Shown here: positions 44,554 through 53,861 of the stretch, one piece after another
Layout: each line of letters starts with the position of its first letter
Position numbering within the stretch: position 1 is the first letter of the stretch
Source: Methylotenera oryzisoli
GTDB taxonomy: Bacteria; Pseudomonadota; Gammaproteobacteria; Burkholderiales; Methylophilaceae
Direction: 5' to 3'
Length of the DNA stretch: 64,000 nucleotides
Assembly (NCBI GenBank): GCA_945907735.1
Contig: CAMDTL010000003.1
Span: 1 to 64,000, forward strand
The notes under the pieces: model-generated
Told to the model about the DNA's origin: nothing
The model's input: only the letters and a program-made list of their open reading frames with translations
Database searches by the model: none
Program-made: the position numbers and the translations under genes

Positions 44554-46980
44554 TTAGACAGTAATTGTCTCAAACTCTTTGTGTTGTTCGCGTTTTTCAA
44601 CACGTTCTGCCCATGGGTTTACCGCGCCCTGCAGTGCATAAAGTAACCGTTCATAAGCAGCTTTGCGTCCTTCAGCATCCGCTAATACGCGTTGTTTTAC
44701 ATATTCCAAGCCCACGCGCTCTATCCAATGTACGGTCCTATCCAAATATCTCGCCTCTTCGCGGTATATTTGGATAAACGCACCTGAATATTCCAACACC
44801 TCATCTGACGTTTTTACTTTACATAAAAACTGTGCAACTTCGGTTTTAATGCCACCGTTACCACCTACGTAAATTTCCCAGCCAGAATCAACACCAATAA
44901 TGCCGACGTCTTTAATACCAGATTCTGCGCAGTTTCTAGGGCAGCCAGAGACGGCGAATTTTACTTTATGTGGTGCCCACATGTGATCGAAGGCTTTTTC
45001 AATATCAATGCCCATTTGGGTAGAATTCTGTGTACCGAAGCGACAGAATTCTGAGCCTACACAGGTTTTGACGGTACGAATACCTTTGGCATAGGCATAG
45101 CCTGATGGCATGTCGAGGTCTTTCCACATATCGACCAAGTCTTCTTTCTTCACGCCCAGCAAGTCAATCCGTTGCCCGCCAGTAACTTTTACCATCGGCA
45201 CCGCGTATTTATCTGCAACATCGGCAATTTTACGTAGCTGGTCAGGGCTGGTTACGCCGCCATACATGCGGGGAATGACTGAATAGGTGCCATCTTTTTG
45301 AATGTTGGCATGCACGCGTTCGTTAATGAAGCGGGATTGCGGATCATCCACCGCTTCGTGTGGCCAAGTGGATAGTAGATAATAGTTCAACGCTGGTCTG
45401 CAAGTGGCGCAGCCATTGGGGGTGCGCCAGCCCATACCCTTCATGGCATCGGGAATGTTTAAATATTTATGCGTGCGAACTTCTGCCCGCACTTCCTCAT
45501 GATTTTTTTCGGTGCAACCACATACCACTTTACTGGTAGATGGCGGTGCGTAACCACCACCCAGCGTTGAGGCTAGAATTTGTTCTACCAAACCCACGCA
45601 ACTGCCACAACTTGAACCAGCTTTGGTTTGTTTTTTAACATCATCAATGCTAAATAAACCTTGGTCCTGGATGGCCTTAACGATGGTGCCCTTGCACACG
45701 CCGTTACAGCCGCACACTTCCATTTCATTGGTCATGGCTGCCGCTTTGTCTTGACCTTGATGGCCAGTGTTGCCGAGTGAGTCTTGGCCAAACATTAGAT
45801 GATCGCGAATTTCATGGATAGGCTTGCCATCACGCAACATTTTAAAATACCAAGCACCATCTGCAGTGTCGCCGTACAACACACTACCAATGATTTTGTC
45901 ATCTTTGATGACGAGTTTCTTGTACACGCCGCCCACAGCATCGTGCAGCACGATTTCCTCACGACCATCATCAGCGTTGCCAAAGTCGCCCGCGCTGAAT
46001 AAATCAATGCCAGTTACCTTTAATTTGGTCGATGTCACTGAGCCCTTATACAAGCCAATGCCAAAGTTAGCCAGATGGGTGGCGCACACTTTGGCCATTT
46101 CAAATAATGGCGCAACCAAGCCATAAGAAATGCCGCGGTGTGCTACGCACTCGCCCACAGCGTATATACGTGGATCGTAAGTTTGCATGGTGTCGTTGAC
46201 GACAATACCGCGGTTGCAATAAATGCCTGCTGACTCTGCCAGCGCAAAGTTAGGACGTATGCCAACTGCCATTACTACCAAGTCAGCACTGACCTCTAGG
46301 CCATCGGTGAATTTGACTTTTTCAACGCGTTTTTTGCCAATAATTTCTTGCGTATTCGTTTTAAGTAAAAATTTTAGGCCTTTGGCTTCTAAATTTTTCT
46401 GCAACATTTTGCCTGCGGTTTTATCCAGTTGTTTCTCTAACAGCCACTCGTTTTTGTGTACCACGGTGACTTCCATGCCTTGAATCTTAAGGCCATTAGC
46501 GGCTTCTAGGCCAAGAAGACCGCCGCCAATCACTATTGCGTGCTGGTATTTTTTCGCAGTTGCTATCATAGCGTTGGTGTCTTTAATATCGCGATAACCT
46601 AGCACGCCGTCCAAATTTGCACCAGTAATCGGTAGCATAAACGGCTTGGAGCCAGTCGCAATCAACAGGCGATCATATTCTGCTGTTGTGCCGTCTTCGG
46701 CCGTCACTACACGATGTTTACGATCAATTTTATTAATGCGGGCACTGGTATGTAGGGTAATGTTGTTCTCGGTGTACCATGCACGCGAATTCAAAATAAT
46801 GTCGTCTATGGTCTGCTCATTGGCTAACACAGGCGAGAGCATAATACGGTTGTAATTAGGGTAGGGCTCGTCGCCAAATACGGTAATGTCGTAAATATCG
46901 GGCGCAATTTTCAGCAATTCTTCCACTACGCGCATGCCCGCCATGCCGTTACCTACCACCACCAATTTCATTTTTTGCAT
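44554..46980 (-). CDS. nirB: nitrite reductase (NADH) large subunit
   Basis: 808 residues. N-terminal FAD/NAD domains (VVVGNGMAGMRVVEELL near 7; AIVIGGGLLGLEAANGLKIQ near 145). Two BFD-like 2Fe-2S segments follow (EVCGCNGVCKGTIVKAI and SCGSCVGLVEQIL near 425-470; CGCTEKNHEEVRAEV near 490). The sulfite/nitrite reductase half has the siroheme/4Fe-4S cysteines in CVGSEFCRFGTQNS and GCPRNCAESGIKDVG (near 640-685). It reduces nitrite to ammonium with NADH. It is the first gene of the leftward operon nirB - transporter - phosphatase/kinase - nirD - nasA. Confidence 0.96.
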   Translation of the reverse strand: MQKMKLVVVGNGMAGMRVVEELLKIAPDIYDITVFGDEPYPNYNRIMLSPVLANEQTIDDIILNSRAWYTENNITLHTSARINKIDRKHRVVTAEDGTTAEYDRLLIATGSKPFMLPITGANLDGVLGYRDIKDTNAMIATAKKYQHAIVIGGGLLGLEAANGLKIQGMEVTVVHKNEWLLEKQLDKTAGKMLQKNLEAKGLKFLLKTNTQEIIGKKRVEKVKFTDGLEVSADLVVMAVGIRPNFALAESAGIYCNRGIVVNDTMQTYDPRIYAVGECVAHRGISYGLVAPLFEMAKVCATHLANFGIGLYKGSVTSTKLKVTGIDLFSAGDFGNADDGREEIVLHDAVGGVYKKLVIKDDKIIGSVLYGDTADGAWYFKMLRDGKPIHEIRDHLMFGQDSLGNTGHQGQDKAAAMTNEMEVCGCNGVCKGTIVKAIQDQGLFSIDDVKKQTKAGSSCGSCVGLVEQILASTLGGGYAPPSTSKVVCGCTEKNHEEVRAEVRTHKYLNIPDAMKGMGWRTPNGCATCRPALNYYLLSTWPHEAVDDPQSRFINERVHANIQKDGTYSVIPRMYGGVTSPDQLRKIADVADKYAVPMVKVTGGQRIDLLGVKKEDLVDMWKDLDMPSGYAYAKGIRTVKTCVGSEFCRFGTQNSTQMGIDIEKAFDHMWAPHKVKFAVSGCPRNCAESGIKDVGIIGVDSGWEIYVGGNGGIKTEVAQFLCKVKTSDEVLEYSGAFIQIYREEARYLDRTVHWIERVGLEYVKQRVLADAEGRKAAYERLLYALQGAVNPWAERVEKREQHKEFETITV

Positions 46981-47019
46981 AATTTTTTACTTAAGTTTTG
47001 TGAATATATTATACTAAAT

Positions 47020-47036
47020 AAGCAATTATTGTGCCA
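47020..47036 (-). promoter_or_regulatory. sigma-54 promoter of the nirB operon
   Basis: On the minus strand TGGCACAATAATTGC: TGGCAC-N5-TTGC, an exact match to the -24/-12 consensus with correct spacing. Transcription would start about 30 nt before the nirB ATG. Confidence 0.85.
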
Positions 47037-47130
47037 TCATTAATTAGTTGTTTTGGTACAATTAGTTAGTGTTTTTTTAATGCTTATTTAATTGCAATGA
47101 CGCGCCAAAAAAGATAGCCAACCATAGATG

Positions 47131-47147
47131 TGAACCAAAATGGTGCG
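47131..47147. promoter_or_regulatory. NtrC-like binding site upstream of nirB
   Basis: TGAACCAAAATGGTGCG, very close to the NtrC palindrome TGCAC(C/T)-N5-GGTGCA, about 100 bp upstream of the sigma-54 element. A second half-like TTTTGGTGC lies at about 47157-47165. Confidence 0.65.
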
Positions 47148-47279
47148 CATGGGTGTTTTGGTGCTGCGCAACGCTTGCTTAAATCAACTTTTTTTGACAA
47201 AAACTTTCTAAAATAGATGCTCTGCTAGCCAGTTTATATAAGGGTTGCATCGCATCTGTATGTTAGTGTTTTTATGAAA

Positions 47280-48737
47280 TTAAAACGTGTACATCGCCGT
47301 TAACCAAAGTTTTTCAGTAGCGCGAATACGACCACGGTTACCAGTAACAGTATTTGCAGTATTAGCGCCAGCTGCATAATGGTCATCTTCACTATATTTG
47401 CCGTATTCCAACTTGCTCATCCAGTTTTTGTCGATATTCCAAGTGGCTGCCATATTCCATTCTGTGCCATATTTACTGCCATTTGTGGCTGTACCACCAC
47501 CAACAGTATTGAAGTCTTCATCTGAGTTAATTAAGTGATAATCAGCAAAAAACAAGAAGTCGTCATATTGGTAAGTCGCGCTGACAAAAGTATCTTGTAT
47601 GCCTTGTCTCGGTGTAGCTAAAAATTTATCCGCCCAGCCTTGAAACAGGTGATTGGTGCCAAATGGTGTTTGGAAGGCATATTTGCTATCGTTGCTTGAT
47701 AACAATTCTTGCTCTAAACGAAAGTTAAAATTATCAAAGCCCAAACCGCCGCCTAGCTTGTAGTAGTGTGCGGCTATGCGTTTGTCACCATCGGCATAGT
47801 CGCTTTGTTTAGCGTATTCCACTGTATAGTGCGCCCTAAAGTTAGGGTTGAAAGGATGCGTACCATCTAAACGCAAACCAAACACTTTATTCGATTGATC
47901 GGCATTGCTATTAGGTTTCCCCGCATTATTAAGCGCATCTGCACCAAACCATGCGTTGCCAAAACCTAACTCGTCTATATTAGAGATGTAAGCATAGCCC
48001 ACTAAAAATTCAGTGGGGGAAATATGGTAGCGAATGTTAGTAAGTTCTAAATTGCCAGTACGCTGTTCAGCGGTAATTTGTGTGACTTTTTTAAAGTGCG
48101 CAGCAAAAACCTCGGTTTCAGGCAGGCTTTTATTGAGCACTGAAACGCCATCAAATACTTGCATCACTTGCCTAAAGCCAATATCTCCAATAAAGCGGAC
48201 ATTATCTAAATTAACTTGCTGGCGACCTAAACGCAAGCGCGTATTTTTAAGACCAGTCCAGTCGAGGTAAAGCTGATTAATACCCGTGTATGACGGATCA
48301 ATAATTTTAGCGTACTCGGCATTGCTCAGCTGATTAGAACTAGCGTTGATAAGCGTGTTATTGCTGCTATCGTTAAAATTATCAATGAATTTTGACATGT
48401 CAATTAACTGCCCAGCCAAGCTAAAGTTCTGATACGGGGCGGTTTGCCAGCCAATTAAACTGCGCAAAGTCAAAGCTTCGCCATCTTTAAGCGCTTTGTT
48501 GGCGGCCGACGTTCCAGCTGGTCCCATGCCGTCTTGGCTTACGTTTTCGTAACGCAATCTAAAGGTAGTTAAGTTTTTGCCTGCTTTTACCGAATCCATA
48601 AACGTGTATTCGTGTTCTGCAACGGGTTCAGCTTGTGCGGCTGGCGCTTCTGCAGCAGCAGCGCTGCAAGTCGTAGCAGATAAGGCGAGTAGGGCAGCGT
48701 ATGCGCTTAGTTTTAAGTTAAGCTTTGTGTTCTTCAT
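47280..48737 (-). CDS. outer-membrane porin-like beta-barrel protein (alginate-export/nitrate-cluster type)
   Basis: 485 residues from the ATG at 48737 with GAGGAAAG upstream; an upstream ATG 10 codons earlier is possible but has no site. The signal peptide ends near residue 29 (AALLALSATTCSAAAAEA). The mature protein has alternating amphipathic strands with many aromatic belts: FRLRYENVSQDG, LYLDWTGLKNTRLRLGRQQV, FRAHYTVEYAKQ. It ends in a Phe (LWLTAMYTF), as barrel proteins do. It probably admits nitrate or other anions across the outer membrane. Its own sigma-54 promoter links it to the nitrate operon. Confidence 0.82.
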   Translation of the reverse strand: MKNTKLNLKLSAYAALLALSATTCSAAAAEAPAAQAEPVAEHEYTFMDSVKAGKNLTTFRLRYENVSQDGMGPAGTSAANKALKDGEALTLRSLIGWQTAPYQNFSLAGQLIDMSKFIDNFNDSSNNTLINASSNQLSNAEYAKIIDPSYTGINQLYLDWTGLKNTRLRLGRQQVNLDNVRFIGDIGFRQVMQVFDGVSVLNKSLPETEVFAAHFKKVTQITAEQRTGNLELTNIRYHISPTEFLVGYAYISNIDELGFGNAWFGADALNNAGKPNSNADQSNKVFGLRLDGTHPFNPNFRAHYTVEYAKQSDYADGDKRIAAHYYKLGGGLGFDNFNFRLEQELLSSNDSKYAFQTPFGTNHLFQGWADKFLATPRQGIQDTFVSATYQYDDFLFFADYHLINSDEDFNTVGGGTATNGSKYGTEWNMAATWNIDKNWMSKLEYGKYSEDDHYAAGANTANTVTGNRGRIRATEKLWLTAMYTF

Positions 48738-48779
48738 TATGCTTTCCTCTATATTTTTTATTAGCATAATTAAGCTTCA

Positions 48780-48794
48780 GCAAAGGCTGTGCCA
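48780..48794 (-). promoter_or_regulatory. sigma-54 promoter of the porin gene
   Basis: On the minus strand TGGCACAGCCTTTGC: exact TGGCAC-N5-TTGC spacing, placing the start about 30 nt before the porin ATG. Same architecture as the nirB promoter. Confidence 0.85.
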
Positions 48795-48880
48795 AGTGTT
48801 TTATTGCACTATAAGTGATTGATTTTATATAATTAAATCTATATTTTTTGAGGCCTGATGCAAAATAAATCAGGCAAAAA

Positions 48881-48897
48881 TGCACCAGCAAGGTGCC
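48881..48897. promoter_or_regulatory. NtrC-like binding site upstream of the porin gene
   Basis: TGCACCAGCAAGGTGCC, an almost perfect NtrC palindrome (TGCACC-N5-GGTGC), about 90 bp upstream of the sigma-54 element. Confidence 0.7.
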
Positions 48898-49263
48898 AGC
48901 GCATGTTCTTTATCGTGCATGAATAGATTGACGTTAAGTAAAACGACAACGGTGCGGGGAGGGTGGATACGCAATTATTAGGGCGCCATCAGAAGAGCGT
49001 GATTGCCGCCATCCTTATTTTACAACTCAAAAAACATATTTTTTTACATTGCGGAGGTCACTGCGAGCTTAACGCATAACAGTAATTCTTTGGGAGTTTT
49101 TAACAGAACTTAGAAGGGGATTGTGCCAGTCTCGCCTTTAGCGATGCTGGCATCTTTCGCTGGCGCTCAAGACCGCTTCACTATGTTCAGCGTCCAGCCG
49201 AGCACTACTCGGCTAGTCGAACTCAGCGGGCTTCTCTAAACACCAGGTGAGGAACTTCAAAAA

Positions 49264-49290
49264 CGAAAAAGCCACCTTGCGGTGGCATTT
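49264..49290 (-). terminator. terminator of the tRNA-Ala/tRNA-Glu transcript
   Basis: On the minus strand TGCCACC-GCAA-GGTGGC followed by TTTTTC. It lies just after tRNA-Glu. Confidence 0.85.
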
Positions 49291-49298
49291 TAGCTTTT

Positions 49299-49374
49299 TG
49301 GCGTCCCCACGGGGATTCGAACCCCGGTCGCCTCCGTGAAAGGGAGGTGTCCTAGGCCTCTAGACGATGGGGAC
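49299..49374 (-). tRNA. tRNA-Glu (TTC)
   Basis: 76 nt including CCA. The acceptor stem GTCCCCA pairs with TGGGGAC, the anticodon loop CTTTCAC gives TTC, and the T arm is GGTTCGAATCC. It lies 116 bp downstream of tRNA-Ala on the same strand. Confidence 0.97.
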
Positions 49375-49490
49375 CTTGGAATTTAAACCGATACGACTTG
49401 TTGTATTAAAACAAGGCAGTATTCTACATCATTTACTGCATTTTCTCTAATGAAATTGCCGCTTGAATTCACAATCTAAACCCGCAAACT

Positions 49491-49566
<76 letters not shown>

Positions 49567-49688
49567 ATTTACCTACTAAAATTCAGGTTCTTAAATTGGC
49601 AACAATTCGAGAAGGCGCAATATTAAAGACGGGCAGGGCAATTGTCAATGAAATTCTGCGTGCAAGTGGGCATAATTTAATCCTAAAT

Positions 49689-49797
49689 CTGTCATTCTGA
49701 CGTGATGGGTTAAGCAGGCAATTCGCAACGCGGATGCTCGCAAAGTCAGAATCTAACCAATTTAACTTTTGGATTGTGGGGCTACTCGCAATGACAG
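49689..49797. repeat. possible palindromic intergenic repeat element
   Basis: About 109 bp bounded by the inverted ends CTGTCATT and AATGACAG, with internal inverted ATTCTGAC / GTCAGAAT segments and TCGCAA motifs. It looks like a non-autonomous intergenic repeat; no second full copy was found in the window. Confidence 0.4.
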
Positions 49798-49800
49798 GCG

Positions 49801-50250
49801 CTAGCCGCGCGTGTTGCTTTGCGCTCCAAATTGCGATAAATCCACCAGCGGCAGCGACTGCCAACCTGCTTTGCGATATTCGGCAATCACATTAGTAAAA
49901 ATTCCACCGCGCACGAAAAATTTAGCAGTTACGCGCATAAATTTTGGCTGTGTGGCGTTTGCTAAATCATCCAAAATACGGTTGGTGACGGCTTCGTGAA
50001 AGCAGCCTTCGTCGCGGAAGCTCCAAATATACAGCTTCAAACTTTTCAGCTCGACACAAAGTTGGTCTGGAATGTAATCCAAATAAATCGTCGCAAAATC
50101 TGGCTGGCTCGTTTTAGGGCACAAGCAAGTAAATTCAGGGATTTCCATGTGAATATGAAAATCACGGTTTGGATTTGGGTTGGCAAAAGTTTCTAATTGC
50201 TTGCTTGGTTGCGCGGTGGTTTTGCCGCCTAAAGTTTGTTCATTTGTCAT
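49801..50250 (-). CDS. queF: 7-cyano-7-deazaguanine (preQ0) reductase, short type
   Basis: 149 residues, the length of unimodular QueF. The catalytic Cys is in [14 protein letters not shown] (near 43) and the substrate-binding residues are in [20 protein letters not shown] followed by HE (near 68-88). It reduces preQ0 to preQ1 with NADPH in queuosine synthesis; queD (19305-19745) works upstream. It is divergent from smc; CGTTATTATAACG, a 13-bp palindrome, lies between them at 50279-50291. Confidence 0.95.
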   Translation of the reverse strand: MTNEQTLGGKTTAQPSKQLETFANPNPNRDFHIHMEIPEFTCLCPKTSQPDFATIYLDYIPDQLCVELKSLKLYIWSFRDEGCFHEAVTNRILDDLANATQPKFMRVTAKFFVRGGIFTNVIAEYRKAGWQSLPLVDLSQFGAQSNTRG

Positions 50251-50322
50251 GTGAAATGCGGTTTTTGGCTTAAATAAACGTTATTATAACGCTTAAAGAT
50301 TAATTCTAATTATTCATTCATT

Positions 50323-53300
50323 TTGCGCTTAACACACCTAAAACTCGCTGGCTTTAAATCGTTTGTCGATCCAACCCTCATTCACCTACACGGTCAACGC
50401 GTGGGCGTGGTGGGGCCAAATGGTTGCGGTAAATCGAATGTGATGGAAGCGGTGCGCTGGGTGTTGGGCGAGTCATCTGCCAAAGAAATGCGTGCCGATG
50501 CCATGGATGCAGTGATTTTTAACGGCTCGGCGAATAGAAAGCCAATTTCAAGAGCGAGCGTTGAGCTGATTTTCGACAATCACTTAGGTAGCGCAGTGGG
50601 CGAATGGAGTCAATACGCAGAAATTAGCGTTAAACGCGTCATCGAGCGCGAAAAAGGCTCCACTTATTATATTAACAACAGCGCCGTGCGCAGGCGCGAT
50701 GTGGCAGATTTATTCCTCGGCACAGGCTTAGGTGGCAGGGCGTATGCGATTATCGGTCAAAACACCATTTCGCGCATTGTGGAGGCCAAGCCTGAAGATC
50801 TGCGCGTGTTTTTAGAAGAAGCGGCGGGCATCAGCAAATATAAAGAGCGCCGTCGTGAGACCGAGTTGCGCTTGCGTGACACACGCGAAAACTTGGTGCG
50901 TGTCCAAGATATTTGCCGCGAGCTGCAAAAGCAAATCACCAAATTAGAATCGCAAGCCGTTGTAACGCAACAATATCATGCCCTGCAAGCTGCATTAAAG
51001 CTGGCAGATGGTCAATTGTGGTTGCTGAAAAAACGTGATGCCAGTCGCGATTGGGAAAAAGCAAAAGTACAAGTGGATAAGCTGGTGAGTGCGTTGGAAG
51101 CGCAAACTGCGGAGCTACGTAAAGGCGAAGCCGAACTGGAAAAAAGCCGCCAGGCGCATTATGCGGCGAGTGAGGGCATTAATACCGCGCAAGCCGCTTA
51201 TTACGAGGCAAATGCGGCAGTTTCTGATTTAGAAAACCAAGTAAAACAAAACGCCGATGCGCGCGAACGCATGGCGCAACAATTGGCGCAGTTGGCGCAA
51301 TCGATAGAGCGTAATGCTAATACCAGCACGACTTATACGCAAAATTTAGCGCAATTGAATGTAGGGCTGGAAGCGGCTACATTAAAAACGCAGGCATCGC
51401 ATTTGGCCTTAGAGTCGCTTAAAAAAACGCTGCCAGAGAAAGCTCTGGCGCTAAAAACAGCGACAGAGTTTGCACAGAAAAGCCAGCAAACGCTTGCAGA
51501 AGCGAATCAGCGCATTCAAATTGAGCGTAACAATGCGCAATATTTAAGTCAAAACATTGTGGAAAACGAAGTGCGCATTCAACGTTTTAGCGCAGATTTA
51601 GCGAATTTAGTACTGCCCGATGAGGCGCAGCTAAAAATCAGCGAGAACGCCTTAAAACAGGCCGCGCAAGGCATCGCTACAATTGAAGCTGCCGTGCAAA
51701 AACTGCGTGCTGATGAAACCGCATTGCAAGCTGAAATTAATACATTGCGTGAACAGCAAAATCAGGCGCAACGCGCCACCAATCAAGCTGAGGCGGAAAT
51801 TCACTTGCTGCAAAAATTGCAGCAATCTGTCAATGCTGAAAGCCAATTGGGCGATTGGCTTTCGAGCAAGGGTTTAAAAAACAATGCACGTTTGTGGCAA
51901 AAAATTAAAATTGATGAAAGCTGGAGCGTAGCGCTGGAGGCGGTATTAGGTGCAAAATTAAATGCCTTAATTGCTGATAAAAGCGATTTAAATACGCGTC
52001 CGCCAGCCGCTCTGGTATTGGGATACATGGCATCTAATGCTAATTTTTCTGGCAAACAAAATGTAAACTTAACGCCACTGATGAGCGTGATTAAAGAATG
52101 CGATGCAGATTTAAAACCAATTTTAGCCGATTGGCTGGAAGGCGTATATCTGCTGACTGCTAGCGATGCCCCTGAAAAAAATATTAAAACGCTTAATTTA
52201 GGTGAAACCTTAGTAAATGCGCAAGGTGACATTTTTAGTCGCCACAGCGTTTCGTACCACGGCGAAAATTCCAGCTTGCATGGCGTATTGGAGCGCCAGC
52301 AACAGCTGGAAAAGTTGCATAAAAATCTGCCTCATTTACAGCAGAGCTTGCATAAACTCAGCGATGCACTCACTGCTACAGAGACCAATCTAAATGCGGC
52401 TAGGCAGCAACAACAGCATGGAAATAATCAGCTAAAAACCGCGACCAGTTTGCACTATCAGCAACAGCTAGAATTGGCGCGTTTGCAGCAGGCGCAGCAC
52501 GTTGCGCGCGAGCGCGAAGAGAGCATTACGGCGGAAATTGAAGCTGCAAAAAATCGCCTGGCGCAGCTGAATGCTGACAAAGTCAATAAAGAAGCGACTT
52601 TGCAGGCGATTTCTGCACAAATTCCTGCGTTGGACAAAATGAGAGAAGGCGACGCGACCGTGCAACAAGCGGCTGAAAAATGGTATGTTGAGTTGCGCGA
52701 TGCGGTGCAAATTGCAGAAACAAAACATCATGAAATTAATTTTAATTTAAAGTTAATAAATAATAATATCAATGAATTAAATAGTAAAATAAATGTAAAT
52801 AGTGAAGAAAAATCTGCTTTCTTGTTACGTCAAAAAGAGGCGGAAGAAGCGCTAAAAATTACGCCAATGGAAACCTTGAAAGCGAATTTGGCCGCAGCGA
52901 TAAATATCAAACAAGCGCGTGAAAGTTCTCTGACCGAAGCCCGCAACCATTTGGTTGACGCAGAAACGCAAATGCAAGCGCTGGAGCGCACGCGCATGCA
53001 AAACGAGCAGCAATTGCACCCGATGCGCGATAGCGTGGAGCAAAGCCGCTTAACTGAACAGGGCGCGCGCTTGCATTTTGAGCAATGCCAAGCTGGTTTG
53101 CAGAAAAACGGCATGAATGAGCAGGAATTGGCAACTGGGTTGGCAGAAAACGCTAAAACCAGCGAATTGTTGCGTAAAACTAATCAATTACAACAAGAAA
53201 TTACAGACATTGGCGCAGTTAATTTGGCTGCAATACAAGAACTGGCGACTGAAACCGAGCGAAAAATGTATCTCGACAGCCAAATGTTGGATTTAACGCA

Positions 53301-53820
53301 GGCCACGGAAACGCTGGAAGATGCTATCCGTAAGATTGACCGCGAAACGCGCGATAAATTGATGCACACGTTTAACACGGCGAATCAGCATTTTGGGGAA
53401 CTTTTTGCGACGCTGTTTGGTGGTGGACAAGCCAGATTGGAATTGCTAGGGGATGAAATTTTAGACACTGGTTTACAAGTATTTGCGCAGCCGCCTGGAA
53501 AAAAGAACACGACAATTCAATTGTTATCGGGCGGCGAGAAAGCCTTAACCGCACTGGCATTGGTGTTTGCGCTATTTAGGCTAAACCCAGCGCCATTTTG
53601 CTTGATGGACGAAGTAGATGCGCCCTTGGACGACAGCAACACCGAGCGCTTTTGCAATATGGTGAAAAAGATGGCCGAAAAAACGCAATTTTTGTTTGTT
53701 TCGCACAATAAAATCACCATGGAAATGGCGCAGCAGCTCATTGGTGTTACTATGCAGGAATCAGGCGTGTCGCGCATTGTGGATGTGGATATTGAGGCCG
53801 CAATGGAATTGCAAGTTTGA
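50323..53820 (+). CDS. smc: chromosome segregation protein SMC
   Basis: 1165 residues from a TTG start at 50323 (MRLTHLKLAGFKSF), the conserved SMC beginning. Walker A VGPNGCGKSNVMEAVRW is near residue 30. Long coiled coils occupy about 170-480 and 650-1000, interrupted by a hinge around 500-620 (AVLGAKLNALIAD). The C-terminal ATPase half has the signature LLSGGEKALTALALVFALF and Walker B PAPFCLMDEVDAPLDDSN. It compacts and segregates DNA. It is the first gene of the smc-zipA-ligA run. Confidence 0.96.
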   Translation: MRLTHLKLAGFKSFVDPTLIHLHGQRVGVVGPNGCGKSNVMEAVRWVLGESSAKEMRADAMDAVIFNGSANRKPISRASVELIFDNHLGSAVGEWSQYAEISVKRVIEREKGSTYYINNSAVRRRDVADLFLGTGLGGRAYAIIGQNTISRIVEAKPEDLRVFLEEAAGISKYKERRRETELRLRDTRENLVRVQDICRELQKQITKLESQAVVTQQYHALQAALKLADGQLWLLKKRDASRDWEKAKVQVDKLVSALEAQTAELRKGEAELEKSRQAHYAASEGINTAQAAYYEANAAVSDLENQVKQNADARERMAQQLAQLAQSIERNANTSTTYTQNLAQLNVGLEAATLKTQASHLALESLKKTLPEKALALKTATEFAQKSQQTLAEANQRIQIERNNAQYLSQNIVENEVRIQRFSADLANLVLPDEAQLKISENALKQAAQGIATIEAAVQKLRADETALQAEINTLREQQNQAQRATNQAEAEIHLLQKLQQSVNAESQLGDWLSSKGLKNNARLWQKIKIDESWSVALEAVLGAKLNALIADKSDLNTRPPAALVLGYMASNANFSGKQNVNLTPLMSVIKECDADLKPILADWLEGVYLLTASDAPEKNIKTLNLGETLVNAQGDIFSRHSVSYHGENSSLHGVLERQQQLEKLHKNLPHLQQSLHKLSDALTATETNLNAARQQQQHGNNQLKTATSLHYQQQLELARLQQAQHVAREREESITAEIEAAKNRLAQLNADKVNKEATLQAISAQIPALDKMREGDATVQQAAEKWYVELRDAVQIAETKHHEINFNLKLINNNINELNSKINVNSEEKSAFLLRQKEAEEALKITPMETLKANLAAAINIKQARESSLTEARNHLVDAETQMQALERTRMQNEQQLHPMRDSVEQSRLTEQGARLHFEQCQAGLQKNGMNEQELATGLAENAKTSELLRKTNQLQQEITDIGAVNLAAIQELATETERKMYLDSQMLDLTQATETLEDAIRKIDRETRDKLMHTFNTANQHFGELFATLFGGGQARLELLGDEILDTGLQVFAQPPGKKNTTIQLLSGGEKALTALALVFALFRLNPAPFCLMDEVDAPLDDSNTERFCNMVKKMAEKTQFLFVSHNKITMEMAQQLIGVTMQESGVSRIVDVDIEAAMELQV

Positions 53821-53861
53821 ATTATTGAATAAATTCAGAATCAAAGTAAAATTAAAATAAT

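Larger units (their letters stand above)
48738..49298. other. regulatory and non-coding region upstream of the porin gene
   Basis: No coding region found. The part near the porin holds its sigma-54 promoter and NtrC-like site. The part 48960-49260 shows a perfect hairpin (AGCCGAG-CACTA-CTCGGCT, 49196-49214) and several GC-richer direct or inverted fragments, but no recognised RNA. The tRNA terminator closes it. Confidence 0.5.

Noticed and set aside
49583-49864. 93-codon minus-strand frame next to tRNA-Ala
   Set aside because: It covers the repeat element and the queF end in another frame; no known domain or start signal.
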